Shown: positions 26,254 through 34,133, counted from the first letter of the stretch. The stretch: DNA of 64,000 bases from Chryseobacterium sp. FH1 (GCF_000735135.1 NZ_JPLZ01000007.1:124001-188000); one strand, 5' to 3'. A program made the numbers and translations. Notes: generated by a model from the sequence alone, not told the origin.

Positions 26254-28389
26254 TTACAAATGCTCCAAAATAAAATTCGTCATTTTCTCATAAAGCTGAG
26301 GTCTGGTTTGTCCACCGTAGATGCCGTGATTCTTGTCCGGATAAGCCATAAATTCAAACTGTTTTTTGTTTTGAATCAATGCTTCCGAAAACTCCATTGA
26401 GTTTTGGAAATGCACGTTGTCATCCGCTGTTCCGTGGATTAATAGGAATTTTCCTTTTAATAATTGCGCAAAAGTCGTTGGTGAGTTTTGGTCGTAGCCT
26501 TCCGAATTTTCTTGTGGCGTTTGCAGGAATTTTTCTGTGTAAACGCTGTCGTAATATCTCCAGTTTGTCACTGGCGCAACCGCGATTCCCAATTTGAAAA
26601 CGTCTGCACCTTTTGTCATTGCCAACGAACTCATATAACCTCCATAACTCCAACCAAAGATTCCGATTCTAGATTTGTCTATATAGGATTGATTTCCAAA
26701 CCATTGTGCGGACGAAATTTGGTCTTCGATTTCATATTTCCCCAATTGCTTGTAAATCACTTTTTTGAATTTCGAACCTTTGAAACCAGTTCCACGCCCG
26801 TCCACACAAGCAACGACGTAACCTTTCTGAGCCAGCATTTCGAACCAGATTCCGTTTCCACCATCCCAAGAATTTGAGACTTGCTGAGAACCAGGACCAG
26901 AATATTGGAACATAAATAATGGGTATTTTTTGTTCGGGTCAAAGTTTTTTGGTTTGATAATCCAAGCGTTCAGTTGGTCGCCTGCAGAATTTGGAATGGT
27001 GATAAATTCCTTCGTTACAAAGCTGTCTTTCTGAAGCTTAGAAAGCAATTCGTTGTTATTTTGAAGTTCTTTGATTTCTTTACCAGACGCATCTTTCAAG
27101 ACATATCTATAAGGTGTTCCAGCCGTAGAATTTGTATTAATGAAATAATTAAAAGTCTTGCTGAAACTTGCCGAGTTGTTTCCTTCAGGATAAGAAATCA
27201 AAGTCGTTTTACCAGAATTGATGTTCAGTTTGGAAACGACTTTGTTCAAACTTCCTTTTTCTGTGGTTTGGATGTAAGCTTCTTTCGTTTTTGGGTTGTA
27301 GCCGTAATAATCCGTGATTTCCCAGTTGCCTTTTGCGACTTGTTTTTTCAGTTTTCCGGCTTTATCGTACCAATACAATTGTCTGTATCCATCACGTTCC
27401 GAAGCCCAAAGGAAAGAATTGTCATCCAAAAATTCCAAAGTCAGATTGTCGGTTTCTATCCAAGCGTTGTCGGTTTCTGAGAACAGTTTGGTTAAGTTTC
27501 CGGATTTTGTATCCACTTTTATCAAATCAACTTGGCTGTGATGTCTGTTGCTGGTTGCGATGACGATTTCGTTGGCATCATTGGTTTGCCAGATTTGAGG
27601 AATATAATGATTCTCGAAACCTGTGATATTCAAAGATGTTGTTTTCCCTGAATTTAACTGATATAATTGAGCGGAAACCGTTGAGTTGGTTTCTCCTGCT
27701 TTTGGATATTTGTATCGCATTTCTGTTGGATAAAGCGATTTTCCGTAGATTGGAATGTAGATTTCCGGAACTTTTGACTCATCAAATTTCACGAAAACAA
27801 TTGCGTCGCCGGCTTTGTTCCACTGATAATAATCTGCGTGACCGAATTCCTCCTCATAAACCCAATCGCCAAGGCCGTTGATGATAGAATTTTTCTTTCC
27901 ATCATTTGTAATTTGAGTGATTTTTCCTGAAGTTAAATCCTGATAAAACAAATTATTGTCAACGACGAAAGCGACTTTGCTTCCGTCTGGAGAGAATTTC
28001 GGTTCCTGAATGTAATTGCCGTTGTTAAGAGGCATCACTTTATTTGATTTCAAATCTTTGACATCAAATTTTCCCAAAAATGAATGTCTGTAAATCGACT
28101 CACTTTCTTTTTGCAACAAGATTTTGGATTCGTCGGCAGAGAAAATATACGATTCGAATTTCCCATCCACGATGTTTCCGGATTTCTGAGACGTTTTGTA
28201 ATTGTATTTTGCGATGCCGTCTTTCTCGATGGTAGCGTAGTTTTCGCCGTCATTCAAGGATGCAATTCCAGCGATTCCTTTTCCGCGGTAATAGCCGGAA
28301 TAGATTTTATCGAGCGTAATTTCTTGAGCATAAGTGTTTTGTGAGAAAACTGCTGTCATCGTAACGACAGCAAAAAGGACTTTCTTCAT
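26254..28389 (-). CDS. S9 family dipeptidyl peptidase IV
   Basis: 711 residues with signal peptide (to about AYAQ, residue 22), beta-propeller domain and C-terminal alpha/beta hydrolase. The catalytic serine is Ser581 in GWSYGGY, with Asp656/657 in HGTADDNVH and His688 in KNHG. The double-Glu anchor of DPP-IV for the peptide N-terminus is present in DWVYEEEFG (about 175-183). It releases X-Pro or X-Ala dipeptides from peptide N-termini, probably in the periplasm. Dipeptides would be substrates for the POT transporters located beside it. Confidence 0.94.
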   Translation of the reverse strand: MKKVLFAVVTMTAVFSQNTYAQEITLDKIYSGYYRGKGIAGIASLNDGENYATIEKDGIAKYNYKTSQKSGNIVDGKFESYIFSADESKILLQKESESIYRHSFLGKFDVKDLKSNKVMPLNNGNYIQEPKFSPDGSKVAFVVDNNLFYQDLTSGKITQITNDGKKNSIINGLGDWVYEEEFGHADYYQWNKAGDAIVFVKFDESKVPEIYIPIYGKSLYPTEMRYKYPKAGETNSTVSAQLYQLNSGKTTSLNITGFENHYIPQIWQTNDANEIVIATSNRHHSQVDLIKVDTKSGNLTKLFSETDNAWIETDNLTLEFLDDNSFLWASERDGYRQLYWYDKAGKLKKQVAKGNWEITDYYGYNPKTKEAYIQTTEKGSLNKVVSKLNINSGKTTLISYPEGNNSASFSKTFNYFINTNSTAGTPYRYVLKDASGKEIKELQNNNELLSKLQKDSFVTKEFITIPNSAGDQLNAWIIKPKNFDPNKKYPLFMFQYSGPGSQQVSNSWDGGNGIWFEMLAQKGYVVACVDGRGTGFKGSKFKKVIYKQLGKYEIEDQISSAQWFGNQSYIDKSRIGIFGWSYGGYMSSLAMTKGADVFKLGIAVAPVTNWRYYDSVYTEKFLQTPQENSEGYDQNSPTTFAQLLKGKFLLIHGTADDNVHFQNSMEFSEALIQNKKQFEFMAYPDKNHGIYGGQTRPQLYEKMTNFILEHL

Positions 28390-28462
28390 TTTTAAGATTT
28401 TAATGACGTAAATATAATAAAGATATATCGTTTTGAATGTAATCTTGAAACGGAGAATTGCT

Positions 28463-28580
28463 AATGCGTGAGGGATAGTAGTGGAAATCCTTTTTTGCGG
28501 GGGAATTGGTGAGGGGAAAAGATTGCAACGGATAGCCCGACCCGAGCGGTGGCATTAGGATTGGCGAGGGGCACGCCCAA
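28463..28580 (+). repeat. GC-richer structured intergenic element, possibly dispersed
   Basis: The segment from GCGTGAGGGATAGTAGTGG (28466) through GATTGCAACGGATAGCCCGA (28521-28540) to GGGGCACGCCC is unlike the AT-rich surroundings and has no reading frame. Its ends can pair (GCGTG 28466-28470 with CACGC), and an inner CCTTTT/AAAAGATT pairing is possible. The wording (GGAAATCC, AGCCCGACCCGAGCGG) is of a kind I recall from many intergenic regions of Flavobacteriia and other Bacteroidota, but copies elsewhere in this window are not found. It lies between the divergent DPP and trhO genes. Confidence 0.5.
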
Positions 28581-28621
28581 ATACTGATAACTGTCAATCG
28601 AAAACTATCGTCCAAATTTCT

Positions 28622-28629
28622 TATCTTTG
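28622..28629 (+). promoter_or_regulatory. -7 box TATCTTTG upstream of trhO
   Basis: Consensus TAnnTTTG followed by GCG, 34 bp before the ATG at 28664. No good TTG at the right spacing. Confidence 0.5.
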
Positions 28630-28663
28630 CGCCATTATTTTTCTCACTTAAAACGTTTATAGC

Positions 28664-30007
28664 ATGCAACTGTATAACACCTTAAGCGCAGAAGAAAGAG
28701 CCAGACTTATTGATGAAGCTGGTAAGGAACGCCTTACATTGTCTTTCTATGCGTATGCCAAAATTGAAAATCCAAAGAAGTTTCGCGACGATTTATTTAT
28801 AGCCTGGAATGCCCTCGATGCGCTCGGCCGAATCTATGTGGCGCACGAAGGAATCAATGCTCAGATGAGTGTTCCTGCTGACCAATTTGAGGCTTTTCGT
28901 GAGACGTTGGAAGCTTACGATTTTATGAAAGGCATTCGTCTGAATGTGGCTGTGGAACAGGATAATCACTCGTTTTTGAAGTTGACGATTAAAGTTCGCA
29001 ACAAAATTGTTGCGGATGGTTTGAATGACGAGACTTTTGATGTTACGAATAAAGGAATTCATCTTAAGGCGCAGGAGTTTAATGAATTGCTGGCGAATCC
29101 GGATACGATTGTGGTGGATTTCAGGAATCATTATGAAAGTGAAGTTGGGCATTTTGAAGGCGCAATTACGCCTGATGTTGAAAATTTCCGAGAAAGTTTG
29201 CCGATTATCAATGAGCAATTGCAGGATTTCAAAGAAGATAAAAACCTTTTGATGTATTGTACTGGCGGAATCCGTTGTGAGAAGGCGAGTGCGTACTTTA
29301 AACATCAAGGTTTCAAAAATGTTTACCAATTGGAAGGCGGAATCATTGAATATGCGCGTCAGGTAAAGGAAGAAGGTGTTGAAAGTAAGTTTGTCGGGAA
29401 GAATTTCGTGTTCGACCACAGATTAGGCGAAAGGATTACGGACGATGTTATAGCACAATGTCACCAGTGCGGAAAACCTTGTGATAATCACACGAATTGT
29501 GCTAATGATGCTTGTCATTTGTTGTTTATTCAATGTGATGACTGTAAAGCGGTGATGGAAAATACCTGTTCTTCGGAATGTTTGGAAATCATTCATTTGC
29601 CTGTGGAAGAGCAATTGGCGTTGAGGAAAGAACTTCAGGTTGGCAATAAAGTTTTCCGAAAAGGGAAATCTGAAGCTTTGAAGTTTAAAAATTCTGGGGA
29701 ATTGACCGATAAACCTTTGGCTAAGGCAAAAGATATTCGCCAGAAGATAAAAGTGAAAAAAAACTTGATTGGAAAGGCAGAACATTATTATACCAAGTCT
29801 CAAATTGCTCAGTTTTTACTGTCGAATGAACTTTCTGTTGGTGACACAGTCTTGATTTCCGGACCCACAACTGGTGAACAAGAGATTGTCATTAATGAAA
29901 TGGTTGTGAACGGAAATTCTGTTGAGACTGCAAAAGCAGAGGACCAAATTACTTTTGAGCTTCCATTCAGAGTAAGATTGTCTGACAAATTGTATAAAAT
30001 TTTATAA
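28664..30007 (+). CDS. trhO: oxygen-dependent tRNA uridine(34) hydroxylase TrhO (rhodanese family)
   Basis: 447 residues. The N-terminal domain (FYAYAKIENPKKF through YVAHEGINAQMS) and rhodanese domain with active-site Cys199 in LMYCTGGIRCEKAS match TrhO/YceA, which makes 5-hydroxyuridine at position 34 of tRNAs. After about residue 255 comes a Cys-rich block (CHQCGKPC, NCANDACH, CDDC, CSSEC) and then a further 130-residue extension with a basic linker and a beta-rich end. The Cys block is common in the family; the last extension is longer than in enterobacterial YceA. It is divergent from DPP-IV and followed 9 bp later by the cyclo-ligase gene. Confidence 0.9.
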   Translation: MQLYNTLSAEERARLIDEAGKERLTLSFYAYAKIENPKKFRDDLFIAWNALDALGRIYVAHEGINAQMSVPADQFEAFRETLEAYDFMKGIRLNVAVEQDNHSFLKLTIKVRNKIVADGLNDETFDVTNKGIHLKAQEFNELLANPDTIVVDFRNHYESEVGHFEGAITPDVENFRESLPIINEQLQDFKEDKNLLMYCTGGIRCEKASAYFKHQGFKNVYQLEGGIIEYARQVKEEGVESKFVGKNFVFDHRLGERITDDVIAQCHQCGKPCDNHTNCANDACHLLFIQCDDCKAVMENTCSSECLEIIHLPVEEQLALRKELQVGNKVFRKGKSEALKFKNSGELTDKPLAKAKDIRQKIKVKKNLIGKAEHYYTKSQIAQFLLSNELSVGDTVLISGPTTGEQEIVINEMVVNGNSVETAKAEDQITFELPFRVRLSDKLYKIL

Positions 30008-30015
30008 AAATAAAG

Positions 30016-30585
30016 ATGAATTTAAGTCTCACAAAAAACGAACTTAGAGCACTTTATAAAGCAAAAAGAATGGCCTTGTCGAAAGATGAGGTCAATTTTT
30101 TGTCTCAAAAACTGCTTGAAAATTTTATTTTACAATTTAATCCTATTGAAAATCAAAAGGTTAATATTTTTTTAGCTATTGAAAAGTTTAATGAAGTCAA
30201 TACTCAGATTTTCATCGATTATTTTTTTAAGAATAAAATCAGAGTTTTTGTTCCGAAAATTCAAGATGAGAAAATCGTTTCGGTTGAGATTTTCCCTGAT
30301 TCTGAATTTGAAATTAATAGTTGGGGAATCAAGGAACCTGTTTCAAATGTCGCTTCAAACGTAGAGCTGGACTATGTTTTAACACCTTTGCTTTATTGTG
30401 ATGCATTAGGAAATAGAGTAGGATACGGAAAAGGTTTCTACGACCAATTCTTTTTCGAATATTCCAAAGTTGAAAAAAAAATCGGATTGAATTTCTTTCC
30501 TCCTAGTGAAATTATCAGCGATGTTTATGAAAAAGATGTTCAATTAGATACTTTAATTACGCCTGATAAAATTTTAATATTTTAA
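30016..30585 (+). CDS. 5-formyltetrahydrofolate cyclo-ligase
   Basis: 189 residues, typical length. It converts 5-formyl-THF plus ATP to 5,10-methenyl-THF in the cytoplasm. The N-terminal ELRALYKAKRMAL (basic helix) and the C-terminal signature ALGNRVGYGKGFYDQFF (about residues 134-150), which binds ATP phosphates, are clear. It begins 9 bp after trhO, so the two are probably co-transcribed. Confidence 0.93.
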   Translation: MNLSLTKNELRALYKAKRMALSKDEVNFLSQKLLENFILQFNPIENQKVNIFLAIEKFNEVNTQIFIDYFFKNKIRVFVPKIQDEKIVSVEIFPDSEFEINSWGIKEPVSNVASNVELDYVLTPLLYCDALGNRVGYGKGFYDQFFFEYSKVEKKIGLNFFPPSEIISDVYEKDVQLDTLITPDKILIF

Positions 30586-30676
30586 TTAATTATCTGATTG
30601 TCAATGTGGTTAAATTGTAAATTCGTTTTACAGAGCTATTACAAGTTATTTTTTAATGATTTTTGTCAGACGGTGC

Positions 30677-30684
30677 TACTTTTG
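30677..30684 (+). promoter_or_regulatory. -7 box TACTTTTG for lipoprotein 1
   Basis: TACTTTTGTC, the same ten bases seen upstream of the paralogue at 32787. About 62 nt of leader precede the ATG at 30754. No TTG at consensus spacing. Confidence 0.5.
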
Positions 30685-30753
30685 TCTTGTAATTATAACG
30701 CGATAATTAAGAAACAATTCAATAATAATAATAATTAATTAAAATTTTAGAAC

Positions 30754-30990
30754 ATGAAAAAGTCATTATTTGTAGCTGCTATTGCTGCTATCGCTCTTGT
30801 AGCTTGTAAAAAAACTGATAACGTAGAAGCTGCTGCTGTTGACTCTGTTGACGCTACTGCTGATTCTGCTGTTGCTGCCATCGATTCTACTGAAACAGCT
30901 ACTGTTGATTCTGTAAAAGCTACTGCTGATTCTGCTAAAGCTGAAGTTAAAGCTGACGAGAAAGCAACTAAAGATGCTATCAAAAAATAA
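30754..30990 (+). CDS. small lipoprotein with Asp-Ser heptad repeats (paralogue 1)
   Basis: 78 residues. Lipoprotein signal with lipobox LVAC (Cys18) and a mature part of 61 residues made almost only of A, D, S, T, V, K and E. The pair DS recurs at spacings of 7, 7, 8 and 7, giving an amphipathic heptad-like helix, and the chain ends with Lys-Lys. In length and layout it resembles E. coli Braun lipoprotein, but similarity is compositional and the function is unknown. The paralogue at 32848 shares the first 21 residues almost exactly. The bidirectional terminator 31014-31039 follows. Confidence 0.85.
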   Translation: MKKSLFVAAIAAIALVACKKTDNVEAAAVDSVDATADSAVAAIDSTETATVDSVKATADSAKAEVKADEKATKDAIKK

Positions 30991-31013
30991 TTAAATCCCA
31001 GATTTAATTAAAA

Positions 31014-31039
31014 CAAAACCCGCTAATTAGCGGGTTTTG
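31014..31039. terminator. bidirectional terminator between lipoprotein 1 and the opposing operon
   Basis: Perfect palindrome of 26 bp centred at CTAATTAG with CAAAACCCG arms. The end of the minus-strand gene (31023) is inside it. Confidence 0.85.
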
Positions 31040-31619
31040 TTGTTTTTATACTATCAGTTTCTTTTTTGTAGAAACTCGTGAAATAAAATTTGAATTCTTT
31101 CTGAAACTTGACTGGTGAAGCCTTCAAGAGATATTGCGCTTTCCGATTGACCGTCGTGATGTAAGTTCTTTTCTTGTCGTAATATTCTACGTCGAAGTCT
31201 GCGAAGTCCAAAGTATCTTTTTCGATCACAGATTTGGAGGTTTTCAAATTGCTGATTGTAGCATATCTCACTTTTAGGCTGTCCATTTCTTTCAGAAGTG
31301 GTTTCAGATTGTTGGAATCTTTGCTCAAAAAGTGTGCTTGCATTTGGGTATAGATCACGGAGTCAATTTCAGTATCCTTGTTTCCGGATGTGTAAAGCGT
31401 TGACAGGTCCAACAAATCCTGAACTTTTTGCGAAGTAATCAGATTAATAGCCTGTAAACTGTCCAAGCTCGATTTTGTGTAAGTTACTCTGTTATTTGCA
31501 TTTCTTATGGTTTCAAGGGAGTTGTCTTCGCCCTCGTACTTTTTGTTGCAGGAAATAAATCCCAAGATGATCATTGATAGTGATAAAGTCCACCAATAAA
31601 ATTTATTTTGATTTTTCAT
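31023..31619 (-). CDS. lipoprotein of unknown function, downstream of membrane regulator
   Basis: 198 residues, N-terminal hydrophobic segment with lipobox-like FISC (about residue 24) followed by NKKYEGEDN. The remaining part is predicted mostly helical, with a long DSL/KSV-rich stretch and an aromatic strand region near the end (EFKFYFTSFY). No known domain is recognised. Its start overlaps the end of the 358-residue gene by 17 bp, so the two are translated from one message. Located in the periplasm by lipid anchor. Confidence 0.75.
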   Translation of the reverse strand: MKNQNKFYWWTLSLSMIILGFISCNKKYEGEDNSLETIRNANNRVTYTKSSLDSLQAINLITSQKVQDLLDLSTLYTSGNKDTEIDSVIYTQMQAHFLSKDSNNLKPLLKEMDSLKVRYATISNLKTSKSVIEKDTLDFADFDVEYYDKKRTYITTVNRKAQYLLKASPVKFQKEFKFYFTSFYKKETDSIKTTKPAN

Positions 31620-32679
31620 CGTCTGTGATTTTGAATCTAATCATTACTATTTTTCCGTTTTTCATCTGAGAATCAATCACTTCTAGCTTTTCCAAAGAAG
31701 TTGTAGGAAGCGTAACCAGCGAGATGTATTTTTGTTTGTCTAATGTCTCAATGCCATAGATGTCACTGTCAACCACTTGGTAGATAAGTGCGTTGTCGCT
31801 GATGAGTCGATTTAATTCACTTGTTTTTTTCTTAAAATCAATAATTGATTTCGAATAATAATACAGTTGAATGGCATAATCATTCGGTTTCAACTCTATA
31901 TTTTCTGAATCTGGAGCGCTTGTCAAATCCCGTTTTACAGTATCTGTCCTGTAAAATGGTGAGGAAATAATCATTTTAAGATTCTTACTCTTGGTTTCGT
32001 AGACAAATGGAGAGTTAGGTTTTACTTTTATAAGAATAGGTGATTCGTTTTCCCGAATGATTTTCACGTCTAGTTCTCCTCTGATAGAAGAATTTCTATC
32101 TGCATCTGTAAAGGCGTAAGTATATTTCTTATAGAAAAGATTATCATAAAATACAAGAATTAGAACCGTTGCAAAAAGAAAAATCGAAATCCCCAACCAC
32201 AAATATCGCTTTAGGAAATTCTGTTTCTCGCTACTGAAATTAATATTTTGATTGATTTCATCGAAAGCCTGATTGTCAATAGATATTTCAGGTTTTGTAT
32301 TTTCTGCTGTTTTTGCTTCTGGAATTGTGGTTTCACTTTCAACAACTATGTTTGAAGGCGGCTCTAAAACTTTTTTGTCTTCTGCAATTGGGTTTTTCTT
32401 TCGAAATTCTGACCAAGAATTGAATCCAACATACATAGAAAGGATATTGAGCATATCGATTCTTGGGATCTTTTCCTGAGCATTGTTCTTGAAATACGTG
32501 TAAAATGTTTTTTCGCTGATATTTCCTTTCGCCTTTTGTCGTAGGTCTTCTTGAAAATAAATAATATCAATCCCTCTCCATTTCGAAATATCATCAAATG
32601 AAGGGGAATGCGTTTCAAGATATTTGTCTTGAACTGCTTTTTTCAAGGATTGAAAATATAAAAATTCTATATCTGTCAA
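31603..32679 (-). CDS. single-pass membrane protein with predicted DNA-binding N-terminus
   Basis: 358 residues starting at a TTG (32679); an in-frame TAA is only three codons upstream, and the next ATG is at about residue 75, so TTG or an even rarer codon must be used. Residues 1-95 look like a helical DNA-binding domain (GNISEKTFYTYFKNN and IPRIDMLNILSMYVGFNSWSEF), then a charged linker, one membrane helix at 158-178, and about 180 residues of beta-rich periplasmic domain. The topology is that of a ToxR-like membrane one-component regulator. This is inference; the N-terminal family is only partly recognisable. It heads an operon with the lipoprotein at 31023. Confidence 0.65.
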   Translation of the reverse strand: MTDIEFLYFQSLKKAVQDKYLETHSPSFDDISKWRGIDIIYFQEDLRQKAKGNISEKTFYTYFKNNAQEKIPRIDMLNILSMYVGFNSWSEFRKKNPIAEDKKVLEPPSNIVVESETTIPEAKTAENTKPEISIDNQAFDEINQNINFSSEKQNFLKRYLWLGISIFLFATVLILVFYDNLFYKKYTYAFTDADRNSSIRGELDVKIIRENESPILIKVKPNSPFVYETKSKNLKMIISSPFYRTDTVKRDLTSAPDSENIELKPNDYAIQLYYYSKSIIDFKKKTSELNRLISDNALIYQVVDSDIYGIETLDKQKYISLVTLPTTSLEKLEVIDSQMKNGKIVMIRFKITDDEKSK

Positions 32680-32786
32680 AATTCTTTAAATGCTTAATTT
32701 GTTGATTTTCAGATGTATTTATTTGTAAACCGTATTTTACAAATATATTACAATTAATATTCAAATACAAAATTTATTTATCGCTG

Positions 32787-32794
32787 TACTTTTG
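32787..32794 (+). promoter_or_regulatory. -7 box TACTTTTG for lipoprotein 2
   Basis: TACTTTTGTC, identical to the box upstream of lipoprotein 1, 53 bp before the ATG at 32848. Confidence 0.5.
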
Positions 32795-32847
32795 TCCCGT
32801 TCAAATGAGAACAAATCTATTAACTAACAATTTTAAATTTAATTATT

Positions 32848-33060
32848 ATGAAAAAGTCATTATTCGTAGCTGCTATCGCTGCTTTTGCTCTTGTAGCTTG
32901 TAAAAAAACTGAAAACGTAGAAACTACTTCTGCTGATTCTCTTAACTCTGATTCTGCTGTTGCTGTTGTTGATTCTGCTACAACTGCTGGTGTTGATTCA
33001 GTAAAAGTTGCTGCTGACTCTGCAACTGCTAAAGTTGATTCTGCAAAAGTTGCAAAATAA
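32848..33060 (+). CDS. small lipoprotein with Asp-Ser heptad repeats (paralogue 2)
   Basis: 70 residues, with the same signal (MKKSLFVAAIAAFALVAC, Cys18) as the gene at 30754. The mature part of 53 residues has DS at spacings 5, 7, 8, 7 and 7 and ends in Lys. The first 20 codons are nearly identical in DNA to paralogue 1, which indicates a recent duplication or gene conversion at the 5' end. It follows the opposing regulator operon (31023-32679), with divergent promoter regions between. The role is unknown; a structural envelope helix is plausible. Confidence 0.82.
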   Translation: MKKSLFVAAIAAFALVACKKTENVETTSADSLNSDSAVAVVDSATTAGVDSVKVAADSATAKVDSAKVAK

Positions 33061-33083
33061 TCTTAAATCTTTTTAAGATCTAT

Positions 33084-33113
33084 AAACCGTTTCTTTCGAG
33101 AAGCGGTTTTTTT
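33084..33113. terminator. terminator with TTCG loop after lipoprotein 2
   Basis: ACCGTTTCT / AGAAGCGGT stem (one G-T pair) closed by the stable TTCG tetraloop and followed by seven T residues. Confidence 0.85.
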
Positions 33114-33882
33114 ATTTCTCTAATTTCTGTCTTAGGATTTCGTAACAAGTGATTGCTGCGGCGTTGCTTAGATTCAGAGAGTCGATGGTGCCTGCCATTG
33201 GGATGAGGACGTTTTCTCCCTTCTGTTTCCAGAAGTCACTCAAGCCGGAATGTTCTGTTCCGAATAAAACTGCCGATTTTGTTTTCAAATTCTTTTCCTG
33301 AATGTTCCTAGCGTTGTCACTCATAAAGGTAGTGAAAATTTGATAGTCATTGACTTTTAGGAATTCTAAAGTTTCATCATTTGACGCTTGGAAAATATTC
33401 ATACCAAAAAGACAGCCAACACTGGAACGGATGACATTTGGGTTGTAAAAATCTGTTTTTGGGTCGGTGACGATTAAGGCATTGATTCCGAAAGCTTCGC
33501 AACTTCTGAGGATGGCGCCAAGATTTCCTGGTTTTTCTACACTTTCTAAAATAATGATGGCTGAATCTTTTTTCGGATTAAACTCGTCTAAGTTTCTTTG
33601 TTCTAATTTATAGATTCCGATGATTCCTTCTGTCGTTCCACGATAAGCGATTTTCTCGTACAGTTTTTCTGAGACGTAATGAATTTTTGTCGTTGGTAAT
33701 TTCCCTTTGAAGATATTTTCGCAGATGTAATATTCCTCCGGAAGATTCCCGAATTCCAAGGCGCGTTCGTTTTCCTGCTGACCTTCTACGATGAAAACGC
33801 CGGCTTTTCTTCTTTCCTGATTTTTGGTTAGAAGTCTGGTCAGTCTTTTTATCTTTTCGTTTTGAAGGCTTTCGATGAGCAT
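33112..33882 (-). CDS. TrmH/SpoU-family RNA 2'-O-methyltransferase
   Basis: 256 residues. The N-terminal substrate-binding domain has LTRLLTKNQERRKAGVFIVEGQ (about 13-35). The SPOUT domain has motif 1 ILESVEKPGNLGAILRSCEAFG (SAM/RNA-binding, about 109-130), motif 2 LFGTEHSGLSD, and motif 3 IPMAGTIDSLNLSNAAAI. It methylates ribose in rRNA or tRNA; which nucleotide cannot be told. It is a single gene convergent with lipoprotein 2. Confidence 0.92.
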   Translation of the reverse strand: MLIESLQNEKIKRLTRLLTKNQERRKAGVFIVEGQQENERALEFGNLPEEYYICENIFKGKLPTTKIHYVSEKLYEKIAYRGTTEGIIGIYKLEQRNLDEFNPKKDSAIIILESVEKPGNLGAILRSCEAFGINALIVTDPKTDFYNPNVIRSSVGCLFGMNIFQASNDETLEFLKVNDYQIFTTFMSDNARNIQEKNLKTKSAVLFGTEHSGLSDFWKQKGENVLIPMAGTIDSLNLSNAAAITCYEILRQKLEK

Positions 33883-33944
33883 TTTTGGAAATTTTTCACA
33901 AAGATATTAAAAGACTGTTTAAGTTAATAATGTAAAATTTTATA

Positions 33945-34051
33945 AACCACATAGGCACATAGTTTTTGTATTGCTTTAAGATTAGTTCTATTTTATCTTT
34001 TTTAACATTAAAAATTATACTTTTTCTATGTGTCTATGTGTCTATGTGGTT
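33945..34051. repeat. 107-bp unit bounded by AACCACATAG inverted repeats (copy A)
   Basis: The left end AACCACATAGGCACATAG (33945-33962) is the inverse of CTATGTGTCTATGTGGTT (34034-34051) at 17 of 18 positions; the right end has an extra tandem CTATGTGT unit (from 34026). The interior is AT-rich and non-coding. The same ends enclose 39841-39942. Confidence 0.75.
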
Positions 34052-34089
34052 GTAAATTTTAAACCCACATTAAAATAGATTGAGATGAA

Positions 34090-34110
34090 CTTCCGGCTTC
34101 CTACTTCCAG
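34090..34110. repeat. heptanucleotide repeat CTTCCNN, three units
   Basis: CTTCCGG, CTTCCTA, CTTCCAG in 7-bp register, directly upstream of the lptB promoter box. Same motif as 26222-26250. Confidence 0.65.
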
Positions 34111-34121
34111 CAAAAAATATA

Positions 34122-34129
34122 TATCTTTG
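34122..34129 (+). promoter_or_regulatory. -7 box TATCTTTG abutting lptB
   Basis: The TAnnTTTG box ends only 4 bp before the lptB ATG (34134). If it is used, the message starts at or just within the initiation codon (leaderless). Confidence 0.4.
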
Positions 34130-34133
34130 TTTT

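Noticed and set aside
30747-30983. Minus-strand frame of 78 residues exactly over lipoprotein 1
   Set aside because: It is a mirror of the Ala/Ser/Asp repeat codons; the plus frame has a lipobox and a paralogue.
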